Below the pieces are notes generated by a model, which saw only the letters and a program-made list of their open reading frames with translations, made no database searches and was not told the DNA's origin. Positions 56,111-64,000 of a DNA stretch of 64,000 nucleotides are shown one piece after another. Each line of letters begins with the position of its first letter. The stretch's first letter is position 1. Source of the DNA: Ignavibacteria bacterium (lineage in GTDB: Bacteria; Bacteroidota; Ignavibacteria; Tepidaquicellales; Tepidaquicellaceae); contig JADJYU010000005.1 in assembly GCA_016719565.1 (NCBI GenBank), forward strand, positions 186,001 through 250,000. The letters run 5' to 3'. The position numbers and the translations under genes are program-made.

Positions 56111-57313
56111 ATGATAAACTTTGACATAGTAATTATCGGGGCAGGTATAACTGGATTAGCTGCTGCTTACCGGCTTTTAAAAAAATCACCCGGTTTAAAG
56201 ATCTGTATACTTGAAAAGGAAAGCGGTATTGCCGCTCATCAAACCGGTCACAACAGCGGTGTAATTCATTCCGGAATTTATTATAAACCGGGCAGCAGTA
56301 AAGCGCTGAACTGTATCACAGGTTACAAACTTCTTCTGGATTTCTGCAATGAGTTTAATGTAAATTATGAAATATGCGGCAAGCTGATAATTGCAGTATC
56401 AGATAATGAAGTAAGCAGACTGAATAATCTTTACCAAAGAGGAGTTGAAAACGGTCTCACCGGTTTAAGTATCATTTCTGAAAATGAAATTAATAAATTT
56501 GAACCACATGCAGCAGGCGTGAAAGCACTTCATGTTCCTCAGACCGGAATAGTAAATTATATCTCAGTTTGTCAAAAAATATACACCAAATTATTACATA
56601 AGAATATCAGCGTTAATTTCAATGAAAAGGTATCCGACATTAAATGTGCATCAGATGAAGTCACTATCAAAACCCAAAGCGGTACATACACTGCAAAGTG
56701 TCTTGTAAGCTGCGCCGGACTTTACTCTGACAGAATTGCAGAGATGAGCGGAATGAAAACGGATTTCAAAATTATTCCCTTTAGAGGAGAATATTACAGA
56801 CTCCGAGAAGAGAGCAAAACGCTTGTTAAAAATCTGATCTACCCTGTACCTGATCCGGAATTCCCTTTTCTCGGAGTTCATTTTACAAGAAGGACAGACG
56901 GAATTACTGAAGCGGGACCAAACGCTGTACTTGCTTTCGGCAGGGAGAGTTATAAAAAGAGCAGCATAAATTTCAGGGAGTCGGCGGAGATTTTAAAGTA
57001 TAAAGGATTCCGGAAAATTGCTTCAAAATATTTTAAGACAGGATTCTATGAATTTTACAGATCGTTTTCAAAAAAAGAATTTGTCAGATCGCTGCAGAAA
57101 CTAATTCCGGAAATCCTTGCGGAAGATCTAATTCCCGGCGGGAGCGGCGTGAGAGCGCAAGCCTGTACTGCAGACGGAATACTTATTGACGATTTTTTAT
57201 TTGCGGAAAATGAAACCATCATAAACGTATGCAATGCCCCGTCACCTGCTGCAACTTCAGCTTTTTCAATAGGTGATACAATTTCAGAAAAAATTATCAG
57301 TAAATTAAATTAA
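56111..57313 (+). CDS. lhgO: L-2-hydroxyglutarate oxidase
   Basis: 400 residues of the FAD-dependent DAO fold. The dinucleotide-binding site is DIVIIGAGITGLAAAY (5-20); GHNSGVIHSGIYY and CGKLIIAVSDNEV are family marks, with FDRIAEMS- and RGEYYRL-type segments and the C-terminal ACTADGILIDDF. LhgO oxidises L-2-hydroxyglutarate to 2-oxoglutarate, passing electrons to the quinone pool. It heads a possible lhgO-cupin pair (6 bases). Confidence 0.92.
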   Translation: MINFDIVIIGAGITGLAAAYRLLKKSPGLKICILEKESGIAAHQTGHNSGVIHSGIYYKPGSSKALNCITGYKLLLDFCNEFNVNYEICGKLIIAVSDNEVSRLNNLYQRGVENGLTGLSIISENEINKFEPHAAGVKALHVPQTGIVNYISVCQKIYTKLLHKNISVNFNEKVSDIKCASDEVTIKTQSGTYTAKCLVSCAGLYSDRIAEMSGMKTDFKIIPFRGEYYRLREESKTLVKNLIYPVPDPEFPFLGVHFTRRTDGITEAGPNAVLAFGRESYKKSSINFRESAEILKYKGFRKIASKYFKTGFYEFYRSFSKKEFVRSLQKLIPEILAEDLIPGGSGVRAQACTADGILIDDFLFAENETIINVCNAPSPAATSAFSIGDTISEKIISKLN

Positions 57314-57319
57314 TAAAAT

Positions 57320-57817
57320 ATGCAGTCAAAAGAAGTTATTCATGATGAAGTAAAAAAGAAGATCGAGTCAAACCGATTAAAAATTTCAGGGGAAGATTTT
57401 GAAAGACCATGGGGAGGATTTTTTAAGATCGCTGATGAAAGTCTTGGTGATTTTCTGAATATTTATTTTGACGGTATGGAACTTCCCGAAGAAACCAAAG
57501 ACCTTACATTAAGTCCGAAGATACTTGTAGTAGAGCCGGGTAAAAAACTTTCGTGGCAGTCTCATGAAAGAAGATCAGAATTGTGGAGAGTTATAAAAGG
57601 ACCTGTAGGAATTTATATGAGCCCCGATGATGTGCAGCCGGATGAAATGGGAATTTATAATGAAAGCGATACTGTCGAGATGCAGCTCGGAACCAGACAC
57701 AGACTGGCAGGCCTTGAAGACTGGGGTGTAATTGCAGAGATCTGGGTTCACAGAATTCCCGGCAATCCTTCGGATGAAGATGATATAAGAAGAATATCAG
57801 ATGATTTCGGAAGATAA
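57320..57817 (+). CDS. Cupin, mannose-6-phosphate-isomerase-like
   Basis: 165 residues. ERPWGGFFKI opens a type II PMI-like cupin; SWQSHERRSELWRVIKGP is the first metal-binding motif (H-x-R-x-E) and ends with a beta-barrel that closes with HRIPGNPSDEDDIRRISDDFGR. It may isomerise sugar phosphates or bind a metal only. It starts seven bases after lhgO. Confidence 0.85.
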   Translation: MQSKEVIHDEVKKKIESNRLKISGEDFERPWGGFFKIADESLGDFLNIYFDGMELPEETKDLTLSPKILVVEPGKKLSWQSHERRSELWRVIKGPVGIYMSPDDVQPDEMGIYNESDTVEMQLGTRHRLAGLEDWGVIAEIWVHRIPGNPSDEDDIRRISDDFGR

Positions 57818-57877
57818 AATTTATTTATGAACCTTAATTTAGAGAATAAATATTTACACAATTAACTTTACAATTCA

Positions 57878-58570
57878 GTGAAATTTATTTTTATCATACT
57901 TATACATTCCGTATTTTTTCTGACAAGCTGTAATTCAAAAAGTAATGCGCCTGAAAATCAAATTCCCGTGCGAGTGGATTCTACGGCTTCACAAAATAAA
58001 CCAATACTTACTGATCTTCAGAAAAAAATTGTTGAAGGTGCTATAATAAATCTTAATGAGAATACAGAATATGATCTGACAATGGGTTATTATGTACTGA
58101 CTTTTCAAAACGGAGAGGATAAAGGAAAGAAGATTTATCCTGAAGGAGATCTCGATCCAGCGATCGGTGTTTGTACTGATGTTATTGTGCGTTCACTCAG
58201 ATACGGAGGAATTGCAGACCTTCAGAAAGAACTGCACGAAGATATACTTTCCAACAGGTCTGATTATCCTTTTGCAAGATGGGGAAATAAAAAGCCGGAT
58301 TCAAATATTGATCACAGGAGAGTGATGAATCTTGAAGTATGGTTTGCGAAGAACTGGAACGTAATAAAAGATGAAAATTTTTTACCGGGAGATATAGTGG
58401 TATGGGATATGAATCAGGACGGGGCCAGTGATCACATTGGAATTGTTTCAGACAGCTTCACAGGAGAAAGATATAAGGTAATACACAATCATCCTGATCC
58501 CGGACATATAGCTAATGAGGATAAAATGTTCAGATGGGAAATATCAGGTCACTATAGAATTGGCAAATAA
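57878..58570 (+). CDS. DUF1287 lipoprotein
   Basis: 230 residues from GTG 57878. The leader HSVFFLTSC has a lipobox (Cys near 18). The DUF1287 (YijF) domain shows IGVCTDVIVRSLRYGGI, LHEDI, NIDHRRVMNLEVWF and the closing GDIVVWDM, DHIGIVSD and VIHNHPD patterns, arranged like NlpC/P60-type Cys-His hydrolases (Cys in VCTDV, His in DHIG). Likely an exported peptidase-like protein. Confidence 0.87.
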   Translation: MKFIFIILIHSVFFLTSCNSKSNAPENQIPVRVDSTASQNKPILTDLQKKIVEGAIINLNENTEYDLTMGYYVLTFQNGEDKGKKIYPEGDLDPAIGVCTDVIVRSLRYGGIADLQKELHEDILSNRSDYPFARWGNKKPDSNIDHRRVMNLEVWFAKNWNVIKDENFLPGDIVVWDMNQDGASDHIGIVSDSFTGERYKVIHNHPDPGHIANEDKMFRWEISGHYRIGK

Positions 58571-58609
58571 AATTTATGAATCATTTTCAGAAAACATAGA
58601 CTGAACTAA

Positions 58610-59383
58610 ATGGATCTTTTTGATGCAATAAAAAACAGAAGAACTGCAAATTCAAAATTCGCGGATAAAGATATATCGGAAGAGCACATTGAACTGCTGA
58701 TAAGAATGGCTTCACATTCCCCGAGTCATTTCAATTCACAGCCGTGGAGATTTATAATAATTGATGATAAGGAAATAATAAAGAAGATAGCCGTGATAGC
58801 CGGTGACGCAATGACAGAATTAATGGACGACGGAAGATTCTGGAAACAGTACAGAAAATATTTCCGATTCAGTGTTGAAGAAATGGAAAAGTCAAAGGAC
58901 GGAATACACATCGATCATCTTCCCGTATTTTTAAAACCATTTGCCAAATCAATTTTTTCAGAGGCCGGCGGAAAGGTAATTTCAAAATTCAAAGTGTCTC
59001 GGATACTAGGCAATGATGAGGAAAAACTTGTGTCATCATCTCCTTTATTATTTGCAATCATTCTAACAAAAGATGAATATAAAAGAGAAGAACTTTCCGG
59101 ATTTTATTCGGTAATATCTATGGGCGCAGTAATTCAGACCTTATGGCTGGTTACAACTTCGGTTGGAATGGGAATGCAGTTCATTTCAACTCCCGGAGAG
59201 ATACCTGTAAAATGGAAAGCGATCTCAGATATATTGAATGTAAATGACGATTACGAATTAATGGCAGTATTCAGAATGGGTTATACAGATCCTGAAATTA
59301 AAAGACCGACCATTGACTGGAAGTCATCGCAGAGGAAAGAGCCGGATGAACTCGCTTTCAGAAATAAATTCAGCGGGAAGTAA
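58610..59383 (+). CDS. Nitroreductase family protein
   Basis: 257 residues with the FMN-binding fold: IKNRRTANSKFADKDIS at the N-terminus (RRT/S motif), MASHSPSHFNSQPWRFIII, then GAVIQTLWLVTTSVGMGMQFI and FRMGYTD. It uses NAD(P)H and FMN to reduce nitro compounds or similar. It overlaps no gene. Confidence 0.92.
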   Translation: MDLFDAIKNRRTANSKFADKDISEEHIELLIRMASHSPSHFNSQPWRFIIIDDKEIIKKIAVIAGDAMTELMDDGRFWKQYRKYFRFSVEEMEKSKDGIHIDHLPVFLKPFAKSIFSEAGGKVISKFKVSRILGNDEEKLVSSSPLLFAIILTKDEYKREELSGFYSVISMGAVIQTLWLVTTSVGMGMQFISTPGEIPVKWKAISDILNVNDDYELMAVFRMGYTDPEIKRPTIDWKSSQRKEPDELAFRNKFSGK

Positions 59384-59389
59384 AATAAA

Positions 59390-59716
59390 TTGAAAACGGG
59401 AGACATTTTAATTTATACCGGTCTGATCTTTTATGTTATAAATTATTATACAGGATGGCTGCTTAAATTTAAATTGATTACCATTTCAAAAAAAATTCAT
59501 CAGTTAATGTTTGCAGTTATTATTATAAATCTTTTGTTTATTTTAATCTTCTCTGAAATCAGTTCTTCAGGATTTATTTTATGTTCATTATCACTTTCGA
59601 TGATGGCAATAATTCCATTAGGAAAGTCCGGAGGAAGTTATCATATGATCGTGAGTTCGGCAGGTTTATTTCTTTATATTATTTTATTCACATATTATCT
59701 CTTTAATAAGTTTTAA
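59390..59716 (+). CDS. Small membrane protein of unknown function
   Basis: 108 residues from TTG 59390, with four short hydrophobic segments (ILIYTGLIFYVINYY, MFAVIIINLLFILIFS, LCSLSLSMMAIIPLG and AGLFLYIILFTYYLF). It starts seven bases after the nitroreductase gene and precedes a larger unknown membrane protein by 29 bases, so the three are probably co-transcribed. Confidence 0.7.
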   Translation: MKTGDILIYTGLIFYVINYYTGWLLKFKLITISKKIHQLMFAVIIINLLFILIFSEISSSGFILCSLSLSMMAIIPLGKSGGSYHMIVSSAGLFLYIILFTYYLFNKF

Positions 59717-59745
59717 ATTTTTAATTCATATAAAAACGGAAAATC

Positions 59746-60840
59746 TTGTTTAAAACAAAAGACGGCAGCACAGGCAGACTGATAGAGCTGTGTATATTTT
59801 ATTTTTTATTTTATGTAGTAACCGGTATAAGCGTAAAGTATTTTCTCGGCAGTGCAGATCTCGGATTTCCCGGAATGAAGAATATACAGTATCTTGTATA
59901 CAGTACCACCGGCGGTACTTTATTAGCGCTGTCGATAGTATTGGTTTTAAAATGGTATAAAATTCAGACAAACGGTTACACTACTTTCCTTGGCATAAGA
60001 ATGCCGGAAGAATTTTTATACATCATCCCCTCCGGAGTATGTACAGCAGTTATAATTCCCACTACTACCTTAATGTATTCACTGCCGATCTCAGTGATGG
60101 TAGCAATGGTAATAATGAGAGGGAGTGTAATTATAATCAGCCGCGTAGTGGATGCACTTCAGATCAGATCAGGTATATTAAAGAAGAAAGTTTATATGGA
60201 AGAAAATATAGCGGTATTATTTGCGATCATTGCTGTATGCATAAATCTTATATGGCAAAAGGAAGGCGGGTTTGATTTTATTTACAATGCAGCTGCAGTG
60301 ATTATTTTAACAGCATATATAATAGCATATTCCATCAGGATCTATATCATGAACTATTATAAAAACACCAGAGGAAAAGATGTTAAACAGGACAACAAAG
60401 GATTTTTTGCTGTAGAACAGATCGCGGCATTTTTGACGATGGTTGTAGTCGGATTAGTTATTTATTTTTCACCGCAAATGTTCGGGTGGACGGGACCGCA
60501 GATCACGGAATATGTTGAAGCCATAAACAATCCGGTTGAAGACTGGGGATGGGCGATATTTGCCGGTACAGCTTTCGGAGCTGTCGCATTTTTTTCGGTG
60601 TTTATATTTATGTTCAAGGGAAGGACAGCAACATTTGCCGGACTTGTTAACAGGCTCACTTCATTAATTGCTGGTACAGCGGCTACACTTATATTCTTTG
60701 TTTTTTTCGGAGGTAAATTTCCGGGAACATCTGACTGGGTATCTCTGATATTTATTCTGATCTCAGTAGCATTTATAACTATGTCTGAGAAAAAAAGATC
60801 GGCCGAGCTTAAGAAAACGCATGAGATCGATGAAGATTAA
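59746..60840 (+). CDS. Ten-helix membrane protein, DMT-like
   Basis: 364 residues from TTG 59746 with about ten hydrophobic segments. The middle has SLPISVMVAMVIMRGSVIIISRVVDAL, which in spacing resembles the EamA/DMT exporter repeats, but no specific family can be named. A basic cytoplasmic loop (YYKNTRGKDVKQDNKG) lies near the middle and the C-terminus is charged (EKKRSAELKKTHEIDED). Confidence 0.72.
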   Translation: MFKTKDGSTGRLIELCIFYFLFYVVTGISVKYFLGSADLGFPGMKNIQYLVYSTTGGTLLALSIVLVLKWYKIQTNGYTTFLGIRMPEEFLYIIPSGVCTAVIIPTTTLMYSLPISVMVAMVIMRGSVIIISRVVDALQIRSGILKKKVYMEENIAVLFAIIAVCINLIWQKEGGFDFIYNAAAVIILTAYIIAYSIRIYIMNYYKNTRGKDVKQDNKGFFAVEQIAAFLTMVVVGLVIYFSPQMFGWTGPQITEYVEAINNPVEDWGWAIFAGTAFGAVAFFSVFIFMFKGRTATFAGLVNRLTSLIAGTAATLIFFVFFGGKFPGTSDWVSLIFILISVAFITMSEKKRSAELKKTHEIDED

Positions 60841-60876
60841 AAAAATGGTTCATGTTAGAGAGAACGATTTTTCATG

Positions 60877-61506
60877 TCATTGTAATTTAGGAAACAATTG
60901 TATTAACCCCTGATATACCATTTCCAGCGCAATAGCAGCAACGAGCAGACCTGAAATTTTAGTTAAAATTTTAACCCCGGTATTACCAAGTTTCTTTTCC
61001 ATTTTCGAAGCTGCATTCAGAGAAAGCCAAACAGCAGCTGCCACGAGAAACAGGATCACAACAAGAATAATATCATTCATAATACCTTGGCTGTTGCTGC
61101 CGTACAATATAATGCTGCTGATTGCTCCGGGTCCGGCAAGCATTGGAATAGCGAGCGGGACGACAGCTATATCTTCGGGATTCTTGTTTGGATCATTCGG
61201 CAGACTTTTTTCTCCCGAATCTGATTTACCCAAAACCATATCAATAGCGATTAAAAATATTATTATACCGCCGGCGATCGTGAATGAAGGAATTCCAATT
61301 CCAAAAAGTGTGAGCACAAACTTTCCGAAAAACAAGGATACTATCATCACAACAAAAACCGATAAAGTGGTTTTTCTGACTATTCGGGCTTTAACATCCT
61401 TTTCTATTCCGGTTGTCTTTGAAAGAAAAATTGAAATTCCTTCCAGCGGATTTACAAGCACAAGTATTGCAATAAAAATTTTAATGTTATCAGAAATATC
61501 CGACAT
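60877..61506 (-). CDS. MarC family membrane protein
   Basis: 209 residues with six helices. MarC features: LVLVNPLEGISIFLS, FFGKFVLTLFGIGIPSFTIAGGIIIFLIAIDM, VVPLAIPMLAGPGAISSIIL and the last helices with GVKILTKISGLLVAAIALEMVYQGL. The family was once linked to multiple antibiotic resistance, but its function is unclear. It follows the DMT-like gene tail to tail, 36 bases away. Confidence 0.93.
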   Translation of the reverse strand: MSDISDNIKIFIAILVLVNPLEGISIFLSKTTGIEKDVKARIVRKTTLSVFVVMIVSLFFGKFVLTLFGIGIPSFTIAGGIIIFLIAIDMVLGKSDSGEKSLPNDPNKNPEDIAVVPLAIPMLAGPGAISSIILYGSNSQGIMNDIILVVILFLVAAAVWLSLNAASKMEKKLGNTGVKILTKISGLLVAAIALEMVYQGLIQLFPKLQ

Positions 61507-61582
61507 TTATGTTTTTAATGAATGAAAAAATTATGCTAAACTAAAAAAATTAATTCAAACTTACAATCTTTATATATTAAAA

Positions 61583-61618
61583 CAAATCCGGGTAAGTAAA
61601 GAAAATGCTTACCCGGAT
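61583..61618 (-). terminator. Terminator of the sigma/anti-sigma operon
   Basis: On the minus strand, an 11-base stem (ATCCGGGTAAG with CTTACCCGGAT, 61586-61618) is followed by TTTGTTTTAAT. It is 20 bases past the anti-sigma gene stop. Confidence 0.85.
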
Positions 61619-61637
61619 CAATTTAGAATTCAGTGAA

Positions 61638-63389
61638 TTATTTGTTTTCCCCATCCGGAGGAATGTCAGGCTCTTTCGGCGCTTCAGGAATATCTGAGTT
61701 TTCAGTATCTTTGGAATTGTAATCAGTATTATCTTTATTATCGTCTTCATTGAATTTATATTTTTCATTGAACTTATATTCCTTAACTGATCTTTTCATC
61801 TCCTCTTTCACTCTTTCCATTTCTTTTTTAAACTCTTCATTGTTGAAATAAATATTTTCCTTCAATTTCTTATTCAGTTCCTTCAGCTCTTTGTCCATCT
61901 GCTCCATTTCCCTGTCAAGCTCTTCCTTATTGAATTTATTTGATTCATCAATTTCTTTTTTCATTTTTTCCATTTCCTTTTTCATCTCTTCGGAATTAAA
62001 GTATGCGGAATCACTTGAGTATTTAAATTTATAATTTTCATAATCTTCAGGGACTTCCGGGACTTCCGGTATTTCAGTAAAGTCGAAATTTTCAGGAAGG
62101 AAGTAAAACTTTGCAGAGTCAAAATAAAACTTCTCCATATCATCTTTGTATTTCGAAAGATTTTCCTCCAGTCTTTCGAGAGAGCCTTTAAGATCGGTCT
62201 CAATCTTTTTCTGAATGTCATCGATCCATATCTCCAGTTCCTTTTCATCAAAGAATTCAAGACTGTCTTTATGTACGGGAGCGCGCGGCGGAATTAAGTT
62301 CGCTACTTTATTGTAAATTTCTTCTTTTGTTTCATTAACAGCTTTGCTGCCATTCAGAATATTTATCAGTGAAACGGCATCAGTCATTTTGGCATTATCA
62401 ATAATAATATTCATACAAGCGTCATTACAATTTCCAAAGTCATAATTAAACAGTGCGTTTTTAAATCCTGGACTTGACTGTTCATTAAAAGGAGTACCGA
62501 CACCGAGTCCGTTTTTTGTCATGACAATATTACCTGCAGGTACTATTGCATTTTTATTCGTCGAAAGCACATCGACTTTACCTGACTTTACAACTATCAT
62601 ACCGTCGCCGTTCTTATCGATCTTTAAAGAGTAAGAGCCGCCTTTATTTTCCGCAACTGCCGAAGGTATTCCGACTTTGAAAGCCCGGTTATCTCCGTTT
62701 TGAGTTTCTGTATTCACCATTCCGTATTCCACAAAGATCTGTCTTGTACTGTCGGCTCCTTTTACTAATATAACTTTTGAATCCGGCTCTATCGTCACTT
62801 TACCGATATCAGCGATTATTAACTCTGCAATTGAAACACTGTCCGTAGTGATCCACTGACCTTCCTTAATGCTGTCAGAGCTGACCATATTCATATCATT
62901 AATTTTCGGAGAACCTTTTACGCTGACGACTTTCCAGTAAGTAGGAAGACCAAAGGAATATTGTAACGAATCATTACCCTGTCTGAAGTCCCAGTTTTTA
63001 ACGGCATAAAAAATAAATAAAATTGCTATCACAGCGGCAATGCCGGATATCCAGACATATTTTTTCCGGAAGATCGTATAAGTGTTTGCTGTATTTTCGT
63101 TTTGAGAAATTATTTTATCCGAATGTTCACTGAAGTTAATTTTATCTGAAACATTTTCCCATATATTTTCCTGATCGCTTTTCTGTAAAGATCCGTATTT
63201 TGAATTCAGCTTATCGAGATTGTAAAGAGTCTCGAGAGTTTTCTTCAGATATTCTTTACAACCCGGACAATCAGCAATATGTATTTCCATTTTTTGCTTA
63301 TCGGAAAGTGAGATCATTCCTTCAATCTGTTCATCAATAAGCAGCTCAATCTCACCACAGATATTTTCCTTATTTATTTCTTCATTCAT
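61638..63389 (-). CDS. Zinc-finger anti-sigma factor with FecR domain and coiled coil
   Basis: 583 residues. The N-terminal zinc anti-sigma domain has the C-x25-H-x3-C-x2-C set (Cys11, His37, Cys41, Cys44). A membrane helix follows at about 111-130, then a FecR-type beta domain (about 150-290, starting at VVSVKGSPKI). After a cysteine pair (NCNDACMN-like FGNCNDACMNIII), the last 200 residues are highly charged coiled coil with three related blocks beginning YFNSEEMKKE, KFNKEELDRE and YFNNEEFKKE. It should bind the sigma factor encoded just upstream, whose stop its start overlaps by four bases. Confidence 0.9.
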   Translation of the reverse strand: MNEEINKENICGEIELLIDEQIEGMISLSDKQKMEIHIADCPGCKEYLKKTLETLYNLDKLNSKYGSLQKSDQENIWENVSDKINFSEHSDKIISQNENTANTYTIFRKKYVWISGIAAVIAILFIFYAVKNWDFRQGNDSLQYSFGLPTYWKVVSVKGSPKINDMNMVSSDSIKEGQWITTDSVSIAELIIADIGKVTIEPDSKVILVKGADSTRQIFVEYGMVNTETQNGDNRAFKVGIPSAVAENKGGSYSLKIDKNGDGMIVVKSGKVDVLSTNKNAIVPAGNIVMTKNGLGVGTPFNEQSSPGFKNALFNYDFGNCNDACMNIIIDNAKMTDAVSLINILNGSKAVNETKEEIYNKVANLIPPRAPVHKDSLEFFDEKELEIWIDDIQKKIETDLKGSLERLEENLSKYKDDMEKFYFDSAKFYFLPENFDFTEIPEVPEVPEDYENYKFKYSSDSAYFNSEEMKKEMEKMKKEIDESNKFNKEELDREMEQMDKELKELNKKLKENIYFNNEEFKKEMERVKEEMKRSVKEYKFNEKYKFNEDDNKDNTDYNSKDTENSDIPEAPKEPDIPPDGENK

Positions 63390-63964
63390 TTTTTTAACTC
63401 CTCTCTTAATAATTTTCGCGCTCTGTGAAGGTGAGCTTTTGAAGTACCGGTTTTGATATTCATAATTTCAGCAATTTCATTATGCATAAATCCTTCCACG
63501 TCATGCAGTATCAGGACAGCTTTTGCCTGGTCAGGAAGTTTCATAATGGCATTCTGCAGATCGATGTTAAGGTCATCATTATTCTGATCAACATAATGTC
63601 GTCTCTGTTTAGAATATTCTTCCCGTCCCGCGATTATCCGTTTCGAAGTCCTTTCATGCATAAGAAACTGATTTACCGCAATACTGTGCAGCCATGTAGA
63701 AAATCTGCATTCATATCTGAATGAAGTCAGCTTTTTCCATGCAGTTATAAAAACTTCCTGCGTCAGCTCTTTTGCAAGGTCATAGTCGGCGGTAAATCTG
63801 AAACACACCGAATAAACCTTTGAGACATTGTCATCAAATATTCTTCTGAAAGCTTCTTTACTGCCTTTCAGCGCGTCATTAATAAATTTAACTTCAGGAT
63901 CTGAACTTTTCGGAATTAAATTTATAGAGACCTTATCCGGATTCATATTATTTTCTTTGCTCAT
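63386..63964 (-). CDS. ECF sigma factor
   Basis: 192 residues. Region 2 is FRRIFDDNVSKVYSVCFRFTADYDLAKELTQEVFITAWKKL (about 37-77) and region 4 is IMKLPDQAKAVLILHDVEGFMHNEIAEIMNIKTGTSKAHLHRARKLL (about 140-186). It directs RNA polymerase to a specific regulon, held in check by the co-encoded anti-sigma factor. No autoregulatory promoter could be called from the 36 bases left upstream. Confidence 0.95.
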   Translation of the reverse strand: MSKENNMNPDKVSINLIPKSSDPEVKFINDALKGSKEAFRRIFDDNVSKVYSVCFRFTADYDLAKELTQEVFITAWKKLTSFRYECRFSTWLHSIAVNQFLMHERTSKRIIAGREEYSKQRRHYVDQNNDDLNIDLQNAIMKLPDQAKAVLILHDVEGFMHNEIAEIMNIKTGTSKAHLHRARKLLREELKK

Positions 63965-64000
63965 AATTTAGATGCCTGTAACTTTAAAAGGTTTAGATGC

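Overview
The window is a low-GC stretch of a Gram-negative genome, most likely from the Bacteroidota/Chlorobi (FCB) side of the tree and possibly Ignavibacteriota. Support for this: two secreted proteins end in the NxPNPFNP-type C-terminal sorting module used by type IX secretion; several lipoproteins and outer-membrane-type proteins are present; a BshB1-type bacillithiol deacetylase and a flavin-dependent thymidylate synthase are present; TTG and GTG starts are common and Shine-Dalgarno sites are often weak. The lineage is an inference. No rRNA genes, CRISPR array, prophage or insertion sequence was seen.

Layout. 1-10.1 kb: end of a Ppx/GppA-HD protein, a crotonase, a TPR protein, lytR_C-rsfS-pdxA, a small exported protein, a SpoU methyltransferase, dinG-like helicase and rsmB. 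10.1-17.9 kb: phoH, then a minus-strand envelope block (LysM protein, small coiled-coil lipoprotein, outer-membrane-type protein, two secreted proteins, a one-helix coiled-coil protein, a multi-helix membrane protein and an orphan periplasmic binding protein). 17.9-27.3 kb: guaA, a BadF-type kinase, thyX, proline dehydrogenase, DUF2203, a sorted secreted protein, a TrmB-like regulator and leuS. 27.8-33.6 kb: yggS-divIVA-pnp, a degenerate second PNP, a truncated ALDH, tspO and an L,D-transpeptidase. 33.6-37.2 kb: two related lipoproteins, a methyltransferase, recR-ybaB and bshB1. 37.4-48.3 kb: a VIT/VWA protein, a TauE/SafE permease, a RodZ-like protein, ligA, fRMsr, two HU-type proteins, lnt, PAP2 and ispF. 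Then tRNA-Leu(UAA), a phospholipase D, a SirB1-like protein, an MFS permease, nusB, trmO and dnaG. 56-64 kb: lhgO, a cupin, DUF1287, a nitroreductase, two membrane proteins, MarC, and an ECF sigma factor with its anti-sigma/FecR protein.

Two things stand out. First, the 1-kb gap between dnaG and lhgO holds a tandem array with an exact 21-base period. REP-like elements flank it, and a separate 7-base array follows; I know of no named element that matches. Second, ten reading-frame breaks fall in six genes, including the normally essential guaA and leuS. Seven of the ten are explained by one base missing from an A or T run, which points to sequence error rather than gene decay. The minus-strand envelope block at 11.2-16.5 kb is the best candidate for an undescribed protein system, but its function is not shown by the sequence.
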